From NCBI GenBank assembly GCA_030765055.1, contig CM060958.1:219501-283500 (forward strand): DNA of 64,000 bases. The letters are read 5' to 3'. Below are positions 37,184 to 48,828 of this stretch, piece after piece (positions within the stretch are counted from its first letter, which is position 1; each line of letters begins with the position of its first letter). Origin of the DNA: Mantis religiosa. Its lineage: Eukaryota; Arthropoda; Insecta; Mantodea; Mantidae. The notes below the pieces were generated by a model. That model saw only the letters and a program-made list of their open reading frames with translations. It was not told the origin of the DNA and made no database searches. The translations under genes and the position numbers were made by a program.

Positions 37184-38439
37184 TATACCACAGATGCAAC
37201 TTAATGCAAACGTGATACAGTCCAAATTTTGTCAATTTCTCTTTGTCTTTGTAAAACATGGTCAAATTTATTTTTGTTAAGTCACCTAAAAGGTCCCTTG
37301 AGACAAGATAAATTTTGGTCCAATATTTTAACAGGTTCCCAATACATCCATTTTTTTTTATTAATTTGCCCTAGCTTTCTGTCTCAAACTTGAGACTCCA
37401 GAAATTTTTAAAGCTGTGAATATGGAATTTTTACCCAAATTTTTGTGTTTTGAAGTAAAGAAAGTGAACTTATATGCATCTCACAATAAAACCCAGGGCA
37501 ATTTCTATTTACTGTGACTCCGAACGTGTGTAGCAAGTTTCATTAGTCTAACAAACTGCGACGCAAGGAGCATTTTAAATGATGAAAATGCTGACAGTTC
37601 TAATAGCGAGTAAACAAGGATAAAGAATTAGAATTCATATCTAATACAAGCATTCACGTAACTTTGAAACTAGATTAGAGCATTTAAAAATGACTTGCGA
37701 ATACTATCTAAGCATTCTTTGGATTCAGGAGGGCTTACACTATTTTACAGGCTTAAGAAGAAAAGGTGCTTTCTTGAAAACGTTAAGATAACTCAGTCAT
37801 AGCTGTCCTTAAGTTACCGCCGTCAAACGTTATTTAACTCAGGACCTTAATTGGAGTTGCGTTAGTAAATTCCGTTTTGCAATTCGAATAATTTGCATTT
37901 TTATGACTAACTAAAAAGTGAAGCTTTTCAAAAATGACGTCAGTATCTACTGCATAACCTAACGATAATTTTAACTTTTGATCTGAACTTCGCAGCTTCA
38001 AAATCACGAATGTCTTAATTTTAAGTTTCAAATTTCCTAACGATAGGTAAATCTGCTTTTAATTTACTATCACAAATCTAGACGAGTAATTTGAATTTTT
38101 GGTGACGAAACTAACATGAAGTTTTTAAAAAATAATGTCAATATCTATTGCATAATTAGGGCTCGAAATTTGATGAGCCAAAAATTAGATAAATGACAAA
38201 AAATTCTCTTAAATTTTGGATTAAGTATTGAAGTTTAAAAAGATAACCATCTTTTAATTTTAAGGTTAAAAATGTTAAATATATAATCATTAGTTATAAC
38301 TAGAAATTTTATGTAATTACCTATTTATATACTAGAAAATATATATAAATGCCTTACTCAGCATTACAATAAAAAAATCATTGCTATGCGTAGGTTCTCG
38401 GGTTTGAAGGTTCGTTGGCTGTCTTAAACACATCTATAC

Positions 38440-38900
38440 TTTGAAAACTTATCTCTAGTTCAACTGACGTTATGGACGCATACTTGTGATGGTCTCCTTG
38501 TGAAAAACCTTAAAACTAAAATCAAAATGGTCACTCAACAGAACTTTCTCAATTTTATACAACGACCGACCCCCGAAGTTCTTTTCTAATAAATTTTTCA
38601 TTTTCTCATATTTCGTTACTAATTTTTCCCACTCATTTTTGCAAATGTTCATTCACACCTTTAATCTATTTTGACAACCGCATGTATGCTTTCATTTTTT
38701 CTAGCAATGTTCTTGTTTCTGCCAAAATTGAAAGATTGACAGTGATAAATGCCAAACTTTCTTAATTTGAGGTTCATCCAGCAAGTCTCCAGTATCAGCT
38801 ATAGACACAGCATTTTGGGTGTGCCCTATGCATGTTACGTGAAGCACTTTGGTGTAGAATGACTAATAGGTACTAAAACCCCCCAAAATGAAAACAGATG
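38440..38900 (-). pseudogene. hAT-like transposase fragment (hAT-2, copy 2)
   Basis: Minus-strand remnant in segment C copy 2, including NICKNEWEKLVTKYEKMKN, LLEKNFGGRSLYKIEKVL and then, across a frameshift, the ELER box region. The frame is better kept upstream than in the 25.0-kb copy, where the two parts are split differently. The catalytic domain was not seen. Confidence 0.65.
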
Positions 38901-39268
38901 GAATATATAAGTAGTCAATATTGCTTCATTTTAGGAGCAATTAATTTATATTGCTCTCTGTACTGTGATGACGAGACCTAATAATAGCGTAACGAGATTT
39001 TTATTTTTAACTTTTAAGATCTGAACTTCGCAGCTTCAAAAAGCACGAGTATTTTCTAGTTTTAAGTATAATGAATTTCCCCAAGATGGCCAAATCTTGC
39101 TTTTCATATATTACCACAAATTTAGACAAATCTATTTGATTTTAAGAGACGTCTTTTCGAACCTCAGCTTAATATATGCAATAGTATAGTCCAGTGTGTA
39201 AAGTGTAAATATTTTAGGTTTAATCCTTGATGAAAGTTAGTTTGGTACAACCACGTTGAAATTACCTA

Positions 39269-39703
39269 TTATCGTGCAACTCATTCTTGTACGAATAAAA
39301 AGTTCTTTCAATTTAACATTGTCATTTCAGCCTACGACATAATGCAAAAAAATGTATTTATACGCCGTTGTTTATATCGTTAAACTTTATTGATTAGAAC
39401 TAAATTTAACATCCATAGATATGTGGTAAACTAAGAGTACTGAATTTCCTCATACATCTATACTTAAAAGGATTAGCTATTTCACTCTAAAAAAGAAATT
39501 TTGTAGCAGTTCTCACAGTAGAAGGGCATTCATTAACTTAAAAAAAAAACCGACAGTTTAGATGAATACAAAAACGACAATAATTCCTAGTATGTGTTAC
39601 TCTTTGGCATGGCTCAGGCGGTTTCTTCTGTGGTTTGCATTCGGGAGGCACGGATTCAATTCCCGTGGCCGACCTACCTGACCAATGGGTTTTTTTCCTA
39701 TGG
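39269..39703. repeat. Start of segment D (third copy), cut off in a SINE-B head
   Basis: Matches 27.60-28.03 kb and 45.26-45.70 kb, including the CTCTTTGGCATGG target repeat (39600-39612) and the SINE-B head (CTCAGGCGGTTTCTTCTG, CGTGGCCGACCTACCTGACC). It stops abruptly within the SINE-B and changes to the inside of a mariner. Confidence 0.8.
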
Positions 39704-40930
39704 GTTTTACGGTCATAATTTTTTGCTCTCAAATCCAATATTATTATATTCTGTTAGCTTAATGTGAAACAAACACGCCGTAGTAGTCTCATTGTTGGTA
39801 CTCCAGGGTCTCGCCTTTGAGAACCAGGCAAATTCAGACATGTTCAGTATCACCTACCGCTACAATTGAGGTAACACGCGAGGAATATGCGGCTTTGAAA
39901 TTCCGCTTTCGTCTCAACAAATCTTCAGTTGAGGCCTATACAATGCTCCAGGAGGCCTATGGAGGGTCTGTTCTTCCCTACAGCACAGCTCGAAGGTGGT
40001 TTAAAATGTTTAAAGAGGGGAGACAGTCAATTTCAAAGGAAGGTGGATCCGGTGCTCCAGTTACCGCTATTACGGAAGAAAACACTGCTGCTGCTGCCAT
40101 TGTAAGAGAGGATCGACGAATTACCTTAAGATCACATTCTGAAATACTGAACATTTCATTGGGTGCCACCCACACGCTGGCGACAAACATTGCACATGAG
40201 ACTTATTTGTGTGCGATGGGTTCCAAGACTGTAGATTCCCGAAAAAAGGACATTCACATGCACTTAAAGTTGATGTTAGAGGAAGATCTGGAGTTTCTTT
40301 CAAACGTAAACACTGCTGATGAAACTTGGCTACATCATTTTGATCCTGAGAGCAAACAGCAAAGCTCTGTGTGGAAATCACCATCACCACGCCCCAAAGA
40401 ATGAAAAGTGGTTGCTTCTGCTTGGAAAGTTGTGGTCATCTCATTCTTTGATATTAATGCAATGGTTTATCAACATGTAACTGCACACACATCAGTAACT
40501 GGACAATGCTACATTGATGTCCTGAAAACATTACAAGTCTTTATCAGGCGCAAAAGACCACATTACCGTAAAGCAGGCTGGATGCTGCACCACGATAATG
40601 CGTGGCCACATATTGCCAATGTAACGTGAACTGCATCGTTCATCCTCCCTATAGTCCGGATTTAGCCCCATATGACTTTTCTATTTCTTAACTTGAAGAA
40701 ACGCCTTCGTGGGAGGCATTATCCATCAGAAGCAGTGGTGAAGGCTGCGGAGGCGATTTTGAAGGATGTCTCAGAAAATTGTTTCCAGCATGTCTTTTAA
40801 GACTGGCAGAAACGCTGGCATAAGTGCATCGCATTCAGGGGAGAATATTTTGAGAAGGACCATCAGAATTATGAGAATGAGTAAAGATACGTTGTCAAAA
40901 AAGTGGGCATTCTTTACTAAACGGACCTCT
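39704..40930 (+). pseudogene. Mariner transposon, 5'-end lost (copy 3)
   Basis: A mariner lacking its left terminal repeat. The transposase aligns from position 39865, where the expected ATG of the full copy (MEVTREEQ) is ATT. The frame runs EVTREEYAALKFRFRLNKSS, then a helix-turn-helix region (STARRWFKMFKEGRQSISKE, GGSGAP), to DETWLHHFDPESKQQ and SPSPRPKE before a TGA at 40402-40404. It continues in the same frame to MLHHDNAWPHIANVT and a second stop at about 40627. A YSPDLAP box with the third Asp follows in another frame. The right end is TTCTTTACTAAACGGACCTCT. It is the best-kept transposase in the window but still dead. Confidence 0.92.
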
Positions 40931-41760
40931 TACACCGCATTCAGCAACGCTTGGGGCCAGGCAAATGAGGCCGTTTAGCGTGAAGTTTCGGCGATTCTTG
41001 TTGGAATCTTGTTTCGTAGACAAAGTAGTGTAGTTTTAAAATGAATAGAATGAATTATTTACTGAAAAGTCACTTCCATCCATTAAAGATAAGAAAAATT
41101 TGAAATTAAACCACTAGGTGCACATCATCCGAATAATTTCACATTTACGCATTAAGAACGTTCTTTAAAGTTAGTTCAGTAAGAAATCTATTTTAAAATT
41201 TTTTGTATCAGCTGTGTCTGAAATTCGTGAGAACGGAGAAGATTCCAGATTGATAACTTGATCCTCTCTCAAGAAAGCAAATTACTGTTCTGAAGCGAAC
41301 CTGAATTCAGATGCTAAAGAAGTGTGACTGGTTAACCAAATGAAAGGACGATTCAAACAGTATCATATATTCAATACTTTTGGAATTATTGACCCAAGGA
41401 AATTGATTACATTCAGAGAAAATTTCCCTACTGACAAATGTCCATCAAACTACAATCCCATGATCTCCTACTTGAAGTTAATTAATCAATTACCAGTAAT
41501 TTGCAATAGTGATACATTCAAAGATAACCCTTCACTCAGTGAACTCTCAATTTTTTCATACAACACTCCTTTGAGAAAGTTGTTTCCTGAAGTACACAAA
41601 ACGCTGCAAATTGCACTAACAACTCAAATTCTCAGACGAGGCAGAGAGAAGTTCCAGTACATTTAATACCATGGGCCAAGATAGGCTGTTCCATTCACAA
41701 AGAGAAATTCTCTAACTTCAGCAATAGAATAATTTAAAAGTTTGCAGCCTAAAAGAATCG
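40931..41760 (+). pseudogene. hAT-like transposase C-terminal part (hAT-1, copy 1)
   Basis: Downstream of the mariner the sequence is collinear with 61803-62600. The coding trace starts near 41340: MKGRFKQYHIFNTFGIIDPR, ITFRENFPTDKCPSNYNPM, SYNTPLRKLFPEVHKTLQI. The end of the dimerisation domain is broken here but clear in the second copy (TDEAERSFSTFNTMGQDRL). The AERSFST and MGQDRL boxes are typical of the hAT C-terminal dimerisation region. The catalytic part is missing. Confidence 0.75.
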
Positions 41761-43117
41761 ATTCTCAGCTCTTGTACAAGTGATACTGCTACTCGGCGAC
41801 TTCTATTTTATCTTTATTAGTTACTTGGAGTTTAAAAATGTATAGTGTTTTGACATTTCTGCTATTGCAGTGATTTTGGCAATTTAACTAAAGGTGACCT
41901 GTTTTAACAAGTAAAACTACACTTTACCTTCATTACAAACATCTTCACATCTGGTCCTAAGGGCTCACGAAGTGAGCACCAACACTGGAATGCCACATGA
42001 CACCAGCTTTCCGTCAAACAAATGCCGCTCACCATGCAGCTCGACAGAATGTCACGAACTCAGGTGAATGTTACACAGAGAATTCCAAAATTACGTCGAA
42101 GCTTTCTTTTTGTAATCTTATAATGCCGATCAAGTTAACTGGTTAATTTCCACCTTCTTGTACTTAGTTATCAGTAAAATGTTGCAGTAAGTTTATACGG
42201 CAGATATATTTTCACTCTCCAGTGCAGAACTTGTTGGTTTTTATTTAGCCTTAAAATGAGTCGACTATTTGCTTATTTACATTACTTTAAAGCGGAATAA
42301 ATTGACTGGTGTTAAACTTTTTTTCCCATTGTATCAAGTACTTAATGCATTACTTTATGTTGATATAATTTTTATTTGCTGATGAATAAGAGAGTGCAGA
42401 TTCTTGAAAGTGCAATACTTTGTGCAAATGTAGAAAGGACAGGAATATTTCCTGGAATGTTACAATTCCTAGTAGAGAGAAGGGACGCTAACTTTGATCT
42501 TGGTTTGTAGTTTTCATTTCAAATCTTATCCAAGCATTGTACTGCTGATCGATCAATAAAAGAATTTAAAAAAATATTATACAAGGGCATTTCAAAATAA
42601 AGAAAACCTACACATTTTCAGTTTTAAGTTATCAACTGATCTTTTGCTTCTCTTCTGGTATTTTTTATTTGTATATCTAACACAAATATATAAGGTATAT
42701 TGTAATTCGAGTAGAGAGGCAACAAAACCTTTTGCAATTAAACATGAAAATAGATTAAATTACAGCTTACTTTTTCGTTACATAGAAAAGCTAATTATGA
42801 GAACAATTATATTAATTAAAACATTTGTTAGATATTTTTATTCAGCGGCGTGTGTTAAAGTGCGAACGCTAGCTAACTTCCACCCCCACTTTTTTTATGC
42901 CAATGCACACGCTTACAAGAGAAAGAAAGGCTCGGGAGCTCGCCGAAATACAAATATATCAAAGGCGGCAGCAATATATCAGGAAATTCTTTTGGCTTGA
43001 AATATTTAAGGTGCTATGTTACCTACTAGTTGATTTCCACGTCCTGGCACTTAATCATCATAAAGGCATCAATTTTAAATAAGTTTTAAAAGGAATTTAG
43101 TTACAATAGATAGTCAA
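41761..43117. other. AT-rich region, no feature I can support
   Basis: Contains one longer open frame at 42644-43000 whose product has no motif I recognise and no second copy. I saw no tRNA-like boxes and no transposon ends. Confidence 0.45.
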
Positions 43118-43395
43118 CATGAAAAATTCAATGCCATGGCCAGTATTTAAACCACGGATCCCCTGGTTTCCGTCCATTCGCTCTTACCCATTGAGCTACC
43201 ATGGCCAACGCGCCGCCTTGACATTAAATTCTCCATTTGACTCATGTTTCCCCGGTAGACCACTAGGGACTCTCGTATCCGAGATACACCTTTTGTGGCG
43301 ACACCTTTTCCGGGTGTCTCACCCTAACCGAGATTCAAACTCGGGACATTTTGAACGTGAGGTAGACACGCTACCATCTACGTTACCGGGACTGG
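43118..43395 (-). repeat. SINE-C antisense joined to SINE-A antisense head
   Basis: The left part is the most tRNA-like SINE-C unit (on the minus strand CATGGTAGCTCAATGGGTAA, then CTGGACGGAAACCAG as an anticodon-like arm, then GTGGTTTAAATACTGG at the B-box), followed by its spacer to about 43300. From 43305 the sequence is the head of a SINE-A (CCTAACCGAGATTCAAACTC, CTACCATCTACGTTACC). An open frame of 97 codons across the junction is not a gene. Confidence 0.75.
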
Positions 43396-43435
43396 CAACC
43401 TTCACATTATAATCTTTGTAAAATTGGTTTATTAC

Positions 43436-45060
43436 AAAATATCTAACAATTTTAATTAAAACATTTTTTATTTTGCTGGCAAGTTAAATATATATCTTCA
43501 ATTTTCTGCGAACACGCTCAAAAGTCCTCTCCATTATGTTTAAGTGTTATATATTGGTAAACCCTAAGAGATAAATCTTACTACATAAAAAAGGCTAAGG
43601 TCTTGCTAAAGCAAAACTTTAATAAAGGATTTCCGAGATATTCGCTGTTGGTTTGCATGTTACGTTACGTACACTTTTATCAGCTGGTAAGGCGTTATTC
43701 TCTTCTGTCTGCGAGGCTTAGTTGACGCCGGTTCAAACTCGGGACAGACCGATGATTTTCAATGTACTTAAAACCGACCGACCCATATCACCGGCAGGTA
43801 AAAGGCCTCTTATGGGACAAATTTACAGCATACCGGCAGCTCTGATATACAACTGACTCATTAATAAATTTTAAAAATAAAAATAAATTTTAAGATCATA
43901 TCTACCTTTTGTATCCGTGAATTCATTACCTATCAGATGCTATTTTTAAAAATAAAAATGTCCCGGCTTTATCAAATCTGTTCTACGTAACTGTTTATGT
44001 AGGATAGCGGAACACCCAACTCAGTTCTGTATGAAAATGTTACGTGACGTCAAACGGGGCGAGACGAACGTCCGACTCCATTTGTGACAAGTGAGGGGAA
44101 TTGGGCATTTTTAAAAACTGTATATAAAATTTCAGTACATTAAAAGTGCCTTAAAACTAGCACAAATTGAGACTTTTGTATTACGTTAATACTTTAGAGG
44201 TCTTTTGGACATATTTAAAACTAAATATGTTGGGCTGAAAATTTAACATTGCTGAACAAAGGTCTTCTGACGCAATAAAATTTAACTCTGACTTTTGTTT
44301 TACTAAACTAAAGAAGCTTAAGCATTTAAATAATTAAACTGTCTGCTATCTCTAATATCAAAATTGGACAAGCTTACAAATCTCTATGAACAACTTAAAG
44401 ATCGTTAATGGTCAAGTCTAATGACAACGAGACAGGTTAGTCGTCAAACGCAGTTTAACTATGTTGGATCTTCATTTGGACTTGGCTTAGTAAATTGAGT
44501 TTCCGAGTTTAACAGTAATTTTGGTGACGAAACTATTTAAAAAACAATTTAAAATTTTCAAAAATGAAATTGTAGAATATCTAAGTTAATGTGAGCTTTT
44601 TAACTTTTAAAGATTTGAACGTCGAAGTTTCAAAATGCCCCGAACGTCAACTAGTTTTAAGTATAAAAACTAGTTTAAATAAATGAAAGATGAATGAACG
44701 TACTTTTGCTATTGAGCTATAAAATATAGCAATTATATCGTTATTTTAACTTTCACGTATTTTTTAATTTAACGCAGTGAACCTGCATATTTGCTGTAAA
44801 TGAATATATTTCATATACAACACAATCATTTCGATGAAGCACTACTAATACAAAAAGAGTTACGTTACTACTCACCTCGCTGTGATGTTTGTTCCCCCGA
44901 GTGCACTAAACAACTGACAAATGACTTGGTGCCACAGCGCTCCGATGCTAGTCACCCGCTGTTGTGACGTCATGCATACATGTAGTTCTGTTTTGTTTTC
45001 GTGATGGTCAAATACAACACAAGTCGTAGGTAATATTTACTATATTACTTTTTAATAGGG
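43436..45060. repeat. SINE-F flank plus B-repeat copy 2
   Basis: 43436-43868 aligns with 5040-5480. 43870-45060 aligns with 6905-8190, without the 101-bp doubling. The two blocks are adjacent here but separated by about 1.4 kb in the first copy, where the purine tract and a SINE-A lie between them. The block runs into segment D without a visible join. Confidence 0.75.
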
Positions 45061-45610
45061 AAATACGTTTTAAGCTTATATTTCTACGCCATTTACATTA
45101 TGGCATACTCGAGCTGTATAAGAAATAACTGGAACAGGCATTTATAGGTGAAGTAAACTTTCAGTTAGGTTTCTTGTATGATTAATCGGTGCAGACACCA
45201 AAAATTTTACATTTTTCCTACTTTTGACATATTTGTGATTTTAATCTGTAAAAGCTTACGATTTGCTATTATCATGCAACTCATTATTGTACAAATAAGT
45301 TCTTTCAATTTAACATTGTCATTGCAGCCTACAACACAATGCAAAAAATGTATTCATACGCCGTTGTGTGCATGGTTAAACTTTATAGATTAGAACTAAA
45401 TTTAACATCCAGAGATGTTGTGGTAAACTAAGAATATTGAATTTCCTCATTTATCTATACTTATAAAAGGATTAGCTAAATAACTTCTTAAAAATAACAA
45501 ATTTTGTAGCAGCTGGCTTCTCACAGTAGATGAAAGGGCATTCATTCACTAAAAAAAGCAACAGTTTAGATAAATACAAAAATGACACTAATACTTCGTA
45601 GTATATAATA
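45061..45610. repeat. Segment D, copy 2, leading part
   Basis: Collinear with 27.35-27.94 kb (TAATAGGGAAATACG, CAGTAGATGAAAGGGCATTC, AACAGTTTAGATAAATAC). No gene. Confidence 0.75.
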
Positions 45611-45623
45611 CTCTTTGGCATGG

Positions 45624-46710
45624 CTCAGGCGGTTTCTTCTGACTTGCATTCGGGAGGCCGGGATTCAATTTCCATGGCCGACCTATCTGACCGATGTTTT
45701 CCGTAGTTTTCCCAGATTGTTAGGCGAATTCTCAGTAGGTTAATTACATCGTTAATGTTAATGTCAGAGCTTCAACTCCCATTAGTCCTGGACCCATAGG
45801 CCTCCTTCGACCAGGGAGTAACCGAGCTGTCCCAAAAGGGCACCCGGCACCTCCGTGGGGCTTTCGATAGGGCAGGACCTAGAGACTAACAAGCCCGCCC
45901 CCCCCCCCCATCTGGTCCTGTGGACTCAAGACGGGCTGGCTGTGGATACGCCACTTACGCGCGCCAACTCCAAAATGGGAAGGCTACAGATCAACCTCGG
46001 TCGGGCAGCCTGGTTATCTAATACCTACTAGGTATCCTGGCCAATACGCGGGAATATTAATGGATTACCTCAACCCCGCCCGGAGACGTACCCGATCACC
46101 CATGGGTATCGGGAACCACTGCCCCCTCGAGTACAACTCAATCCCAACAACTCCCATTTAGGGAGGGGTTCGAATGCTCGGCCCGAGGTTCCTCTAGTAA
46201 CGTCAGGGGTACCACGAGTGCTAGTGGTCCGCAGCGCCCGCACCACGGCAGCCGAGGGGGACGGATTCCCTCCAGATAAATTACATCCCCCGAATTTCCT
46301 GTCCCTCCACTTCATTTCCATTATTTCACATCATCTCTCATCCGGTGATCTCTTTCAGGATAAGACGTGTCGGCGGGTGTCGCGGTGGTGCACGGCAGGA
46401 TGATATGCTCCGAGGAAAACTACTTCCTCCTCCGGTAGGTCGTTTGCCAGTCTTCGAACCTGCTATTGGGACCGTTTCGGGCTCGGCTGGTAGAGGAGTA
46501 TGTCCGTTATCCTGGCCTGCCGGGGAAGGTCTCTTAAGTAAAATGTGGGGACCCTGCCCTCTGAACTTTCGTGGCTCCTTGGGACGGCCGCCCTCTGTCT
46601 CCTGTCGCCTCACCCCTCCTCCCAAGGTGCCCCACTTGGGGGCATAGGTACAAAGAATCACGACTGGACTCCGTGCCTAATCCCTTCCGTAGTAAAATCC
46701 TAATCCTAAC
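45624..46710 (+). repeat. SINE-B copy, split by the GC-rich insert (copy 2)
   Basis: Paralogue of the 27951 element, with the same 13-bp TSD CTCTTTGGCATGG (45611-45623, 46711-46723). The tail reads AAAATCCTAATCCTAAC. It is interrupted at AATTACATC by the 528-bp insert. The net length of about 550 bp compares with 532 bp for the copy at 51819. Confidence 0.88.
45751..46278. mobile_element. Unidentified GC-rich element in SINE-B (copy 2)
   Basis: 528 bp between perfect AATTACATC repeats (45742-45750 and 46279-46287). Includes a run of 13 C near 45.90 kb not present in copy 1. It lacks a poly-A tail, inverted ends or a recognisable tRNA-like box, so its class is open. The antisense frame at 46070-46321 is shared with copy 1 (28405-28656), which is expected from the duplication alone. 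Confidence 0.82.
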
Positions 46711-46737
46711 CTCTTTGGCATGGATTGAACCAGTTTT

Positions 46738-47230
46738 ATGTAGCCTCTGGGGTAATATTTTGGCATTCGTGTTGTAGATGTTTCAGAGCTGCCTTACTTC
46801 GTATATTTAATATTTGCTGGCCATTTTTTCAAGTTTACTCCAAAGATCTTCAACTGGATTAAAGTCTACACTCTGTGCTGACAACTTGAGAACGTGGTAG
46901 TATGGTACAAACATTTCTGCTGTATGCTTAGGGACATTTACTGAAAGCAGTAATCTGTGCCTGAAGTAAACTTTTCGACCTTTTTTGAACATTTTGCTTT
47001 AGGATATTCAGATACTGAAATCTATGCATGTTAATTTCTATAACAACAAGTTCTCCAACAACAAACATAGCCATACATCCCCATAACTTGCTTCTTTGTG
47101 ATTGTAGGTGCCTGGGTTCAGGCACAGTATTTTGTCTTCTCCACATCTAAATTCTGCCGTAATTCAGGCACTAAAGTTGTCCTTGCTTATATGCTATTGA
47201 GCAAATTAAGCATCAATTTCTTGTTCATGA
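46738..47230 (-). pseudogene. Tc1-like transposase fragment (Tc1-2, copy 2)
   Basis: The minus strand reads RRQNTVPEPRHLQSQ, KLWGCMAMFVVGELVVIE, NVPKHTAEMFVPYY (the QxDNAPxHTA box with its second catalytic Asp lost) and SVDFNPVEDLWSKLEKMASK, which keeps the Glu of the NPxE motif. Frames are broken between these parts. Upstream helix-turn-helix coding sequence was not found. Confidence 0.75.
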
Positions 47231-47247
47231 TAATGTATGATTTGGTT

Positions 47248-47400
47248 TGGATTACGGTACGAAAAGGTTCGGCACTGCGGCTAGTCTTAATCTATTGTAC
47301 CTATGTCGATAGTGGGGCAACTACGGGAGGAAAGATGAGGTGAGAGGTGACATGACGACCGTCTCAAGGAGCCTCGAGAGTGCACAGGGCAGGTTCTTTA
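47248..47400 (-). repeat. SINE-B 3' part, antisense fragment (copy 2)
   Basis: Collinear with 29617-29770 (GGATTACGGTACGAAAAGG, AGTGGGGCAACTACGGGAGG, TCAAGGAGCCTCGAGAGTGC). Confidence 0.55.
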
Positions 47401-47536
47401 CACTTTACCAGTTGTAAACTGCCCAGTACGCCAGCACAAGTGGCAGCTCACCCGACGGCGGTCCGGTAACGACCTTGCCAGGTCAGGCCCGGAGACCTTC
47501 CTATAGGAGGAAGTGTTTACCAGGATATCCTGTCCT

Positions 47537-47765
47537 GCACCCACCTCGGTAACGTAGATGGTAGCGTGTGTGCCTCACGTTCAAGAGGTCCCGAGTTCGA
47601 ATCTCGGTCACGGTGAGTTACCTGGATAAGGTTTTTCCTGGGTCTTCCCTCATCCTTAAAAACGAATCCCGGGTAGCTGTAAGCTCCATCGACCCTGGAC
47701 ACATTTGAGCATCGTTTCACCCATTTCACTCACCGTCCAATATTACTTAACGTTGAAGGACGTAA
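47537..47765 (+). repeat. SINE-A copy, sense (copy 2 in segment D)
   Basis: A-box-like TAACGTAGATGG, B-box-like GAGTTCGAATCTCGG, GAGTTACCTGGATAAGG, tail GAAGGACGTAAAATAAC. It joins an antisense SINE-B as in the 29.9-kb copy. Confidence 0.8.
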
Positions 47766-47777
47766 AATAACAAAAGA

Positions 47778-48028
47778 AATCCTGTCATGCAACGGAGACA
47801 CCCGCCGACACCTCTAACCTGAAAGGCACCACCAGGTGACATGTTAAATGACAATGGAGATTAAATTGAGGGACAAGAAATTCGAGGGATGTAATTAACA
47901 TACACAGCATTCGCCTGGTGACACGAGAAATCCCCCAAAAACCCATCAGGTAGGTCGGCCACAGGATTCGAACGTGGACCTCCCGTATACGGGCCACAGG
48001 CCAAACCGCCTGAGCCATCTCGCTCGGT
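47778..48028 (-). repeat. SINE-B 5' half, antisense (copy 2)
   Basis: Collinear with 30122-30380: CATGCAACGGAGACACCCGC, GAGGGACAAGAAATTCGAGG, CAGGTAGGTCGGCCACAGG, CCGCCTGAGCCATCTCGCTC. Confidence 0.8.
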
Positions 48029-48386
48029 TTAGGTATGATTCACTTCTAGGTGCCCTAGCTCCATAGCCTACACTACTTAGAACACTGAGGAAACCTCTTG
48101 GTGCGATTTTCTTTTCCGCGAAATGATCGCTAACATACAGATATTGCAGATGCTGTCAAGTCAGAATTTTTTTTATTATTCTTGTTAACATATTTTGTTC
48201 CCTTTTTGTTAGCTTCTACAGTCCTGACTCTTAATGAGAGAATTTCTTTTCCAACACCGCATTATTATCGACTGGACTGTCGCCCAACTTCTTTCAATAA
48301 TATCAGCAGTTTGTGAAAATGATTTTCCTTTTTGGTATTGGAGATAAGTACTTGTCTACCCTCCATAGTTTACCTACTTTTGGATT

Positions 48387-48389
<3 letters not shown>

Positions 48390-48420
<31 letters not shown>
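48390..48420 (+). repeat. T31 homopolymer
   Basis: The paralogous site near 30.67 kb has only TTTTTCTTTT, so the tract expanded in this copy or contracted there. Assembly length of such runs is unreliable. Confidence 0.9.
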
Positions 48421-48422
<2 letters not shown>

Positions 48423-48529
48423 ACGTGAAATCGTCCCTTTCAGTTCGTGATATAGTCATTAATCCGTTCTAGTATCAAACAAAAATCAATCATACTTTAT
48501 GTGAAACAAGAGTTTGTTGGCCTACATTC

Positions 48530-48751
48530 ATGGCATACGGAAAATGGGTCGTAAAGTATACCCTGATGCCAGATTTGAAGACGGTATGCCGGAGACCTTT
48601 TCCTTTCATAAGAATTTCGAAATATTCTGAACAAGATTTTGAAAAGTTCTGTCCGTACGAGCATACGCATAAATTAAATACGACGTATGAGAATTTTCTA
48701 CAAAACGTGGTCATGCGCAAAGTTGAAATGTATCCTATAGCGCAAAAGTGA
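48530..48751 (+). other. Unknown open frame, paralogue of 30958-31191
   Basis: 73 codons starting MAYGKWVVKYTLMPDLKTV. It lacks the upstream codons of the other copy because of indels. Unknown product; see the partner entry. No promoter or splice context can be argued. Confidence 0.25.
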
Positions 48752-48828
48752 GGCTAACAAAAAATTAAAATAAACATGTGAGTTATAAAACTCAAAAGTG
48801 AGCTGTCGTAGGGGGGCGGATTTGGAAA

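Larger units (their letters stand above)
34004..39268. repeat. Segment C, copy 2
   Basis: Starts at the duplication junction (TTGCTTCATTGTCCAG) and stays collinear with 20634-25846. Its 35092-35325 frame and similar ones are open in one copy and broken in the other, which argues against a gene. Confidence 0.85.

Noticed and set aside
39978..40390. Minus-strand frames opposite mariner copy 3
   Set aside because: Shadows of the transposase on the plus strand; no independent motif.
42644..43000. 118-codon open frame
   Set aside because: No recognisable domain, AT-driven composition, no second copy, no supporting context.
43125..43206. Antisense tRNA-like unit with an anticodon-like arm
   Set aside because: The position before the presumed anticodon is C rather than the near-invariant U, the B-box is damaged, and it is embedded in a SINE-C copy.
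46070..46661. Open frames repeated from the 28.4-29.0 kb region
   Set aside because: Shared only because the segment is duplicated. They span the insert/SINE-B junction, so they cannot be an inherited gene.
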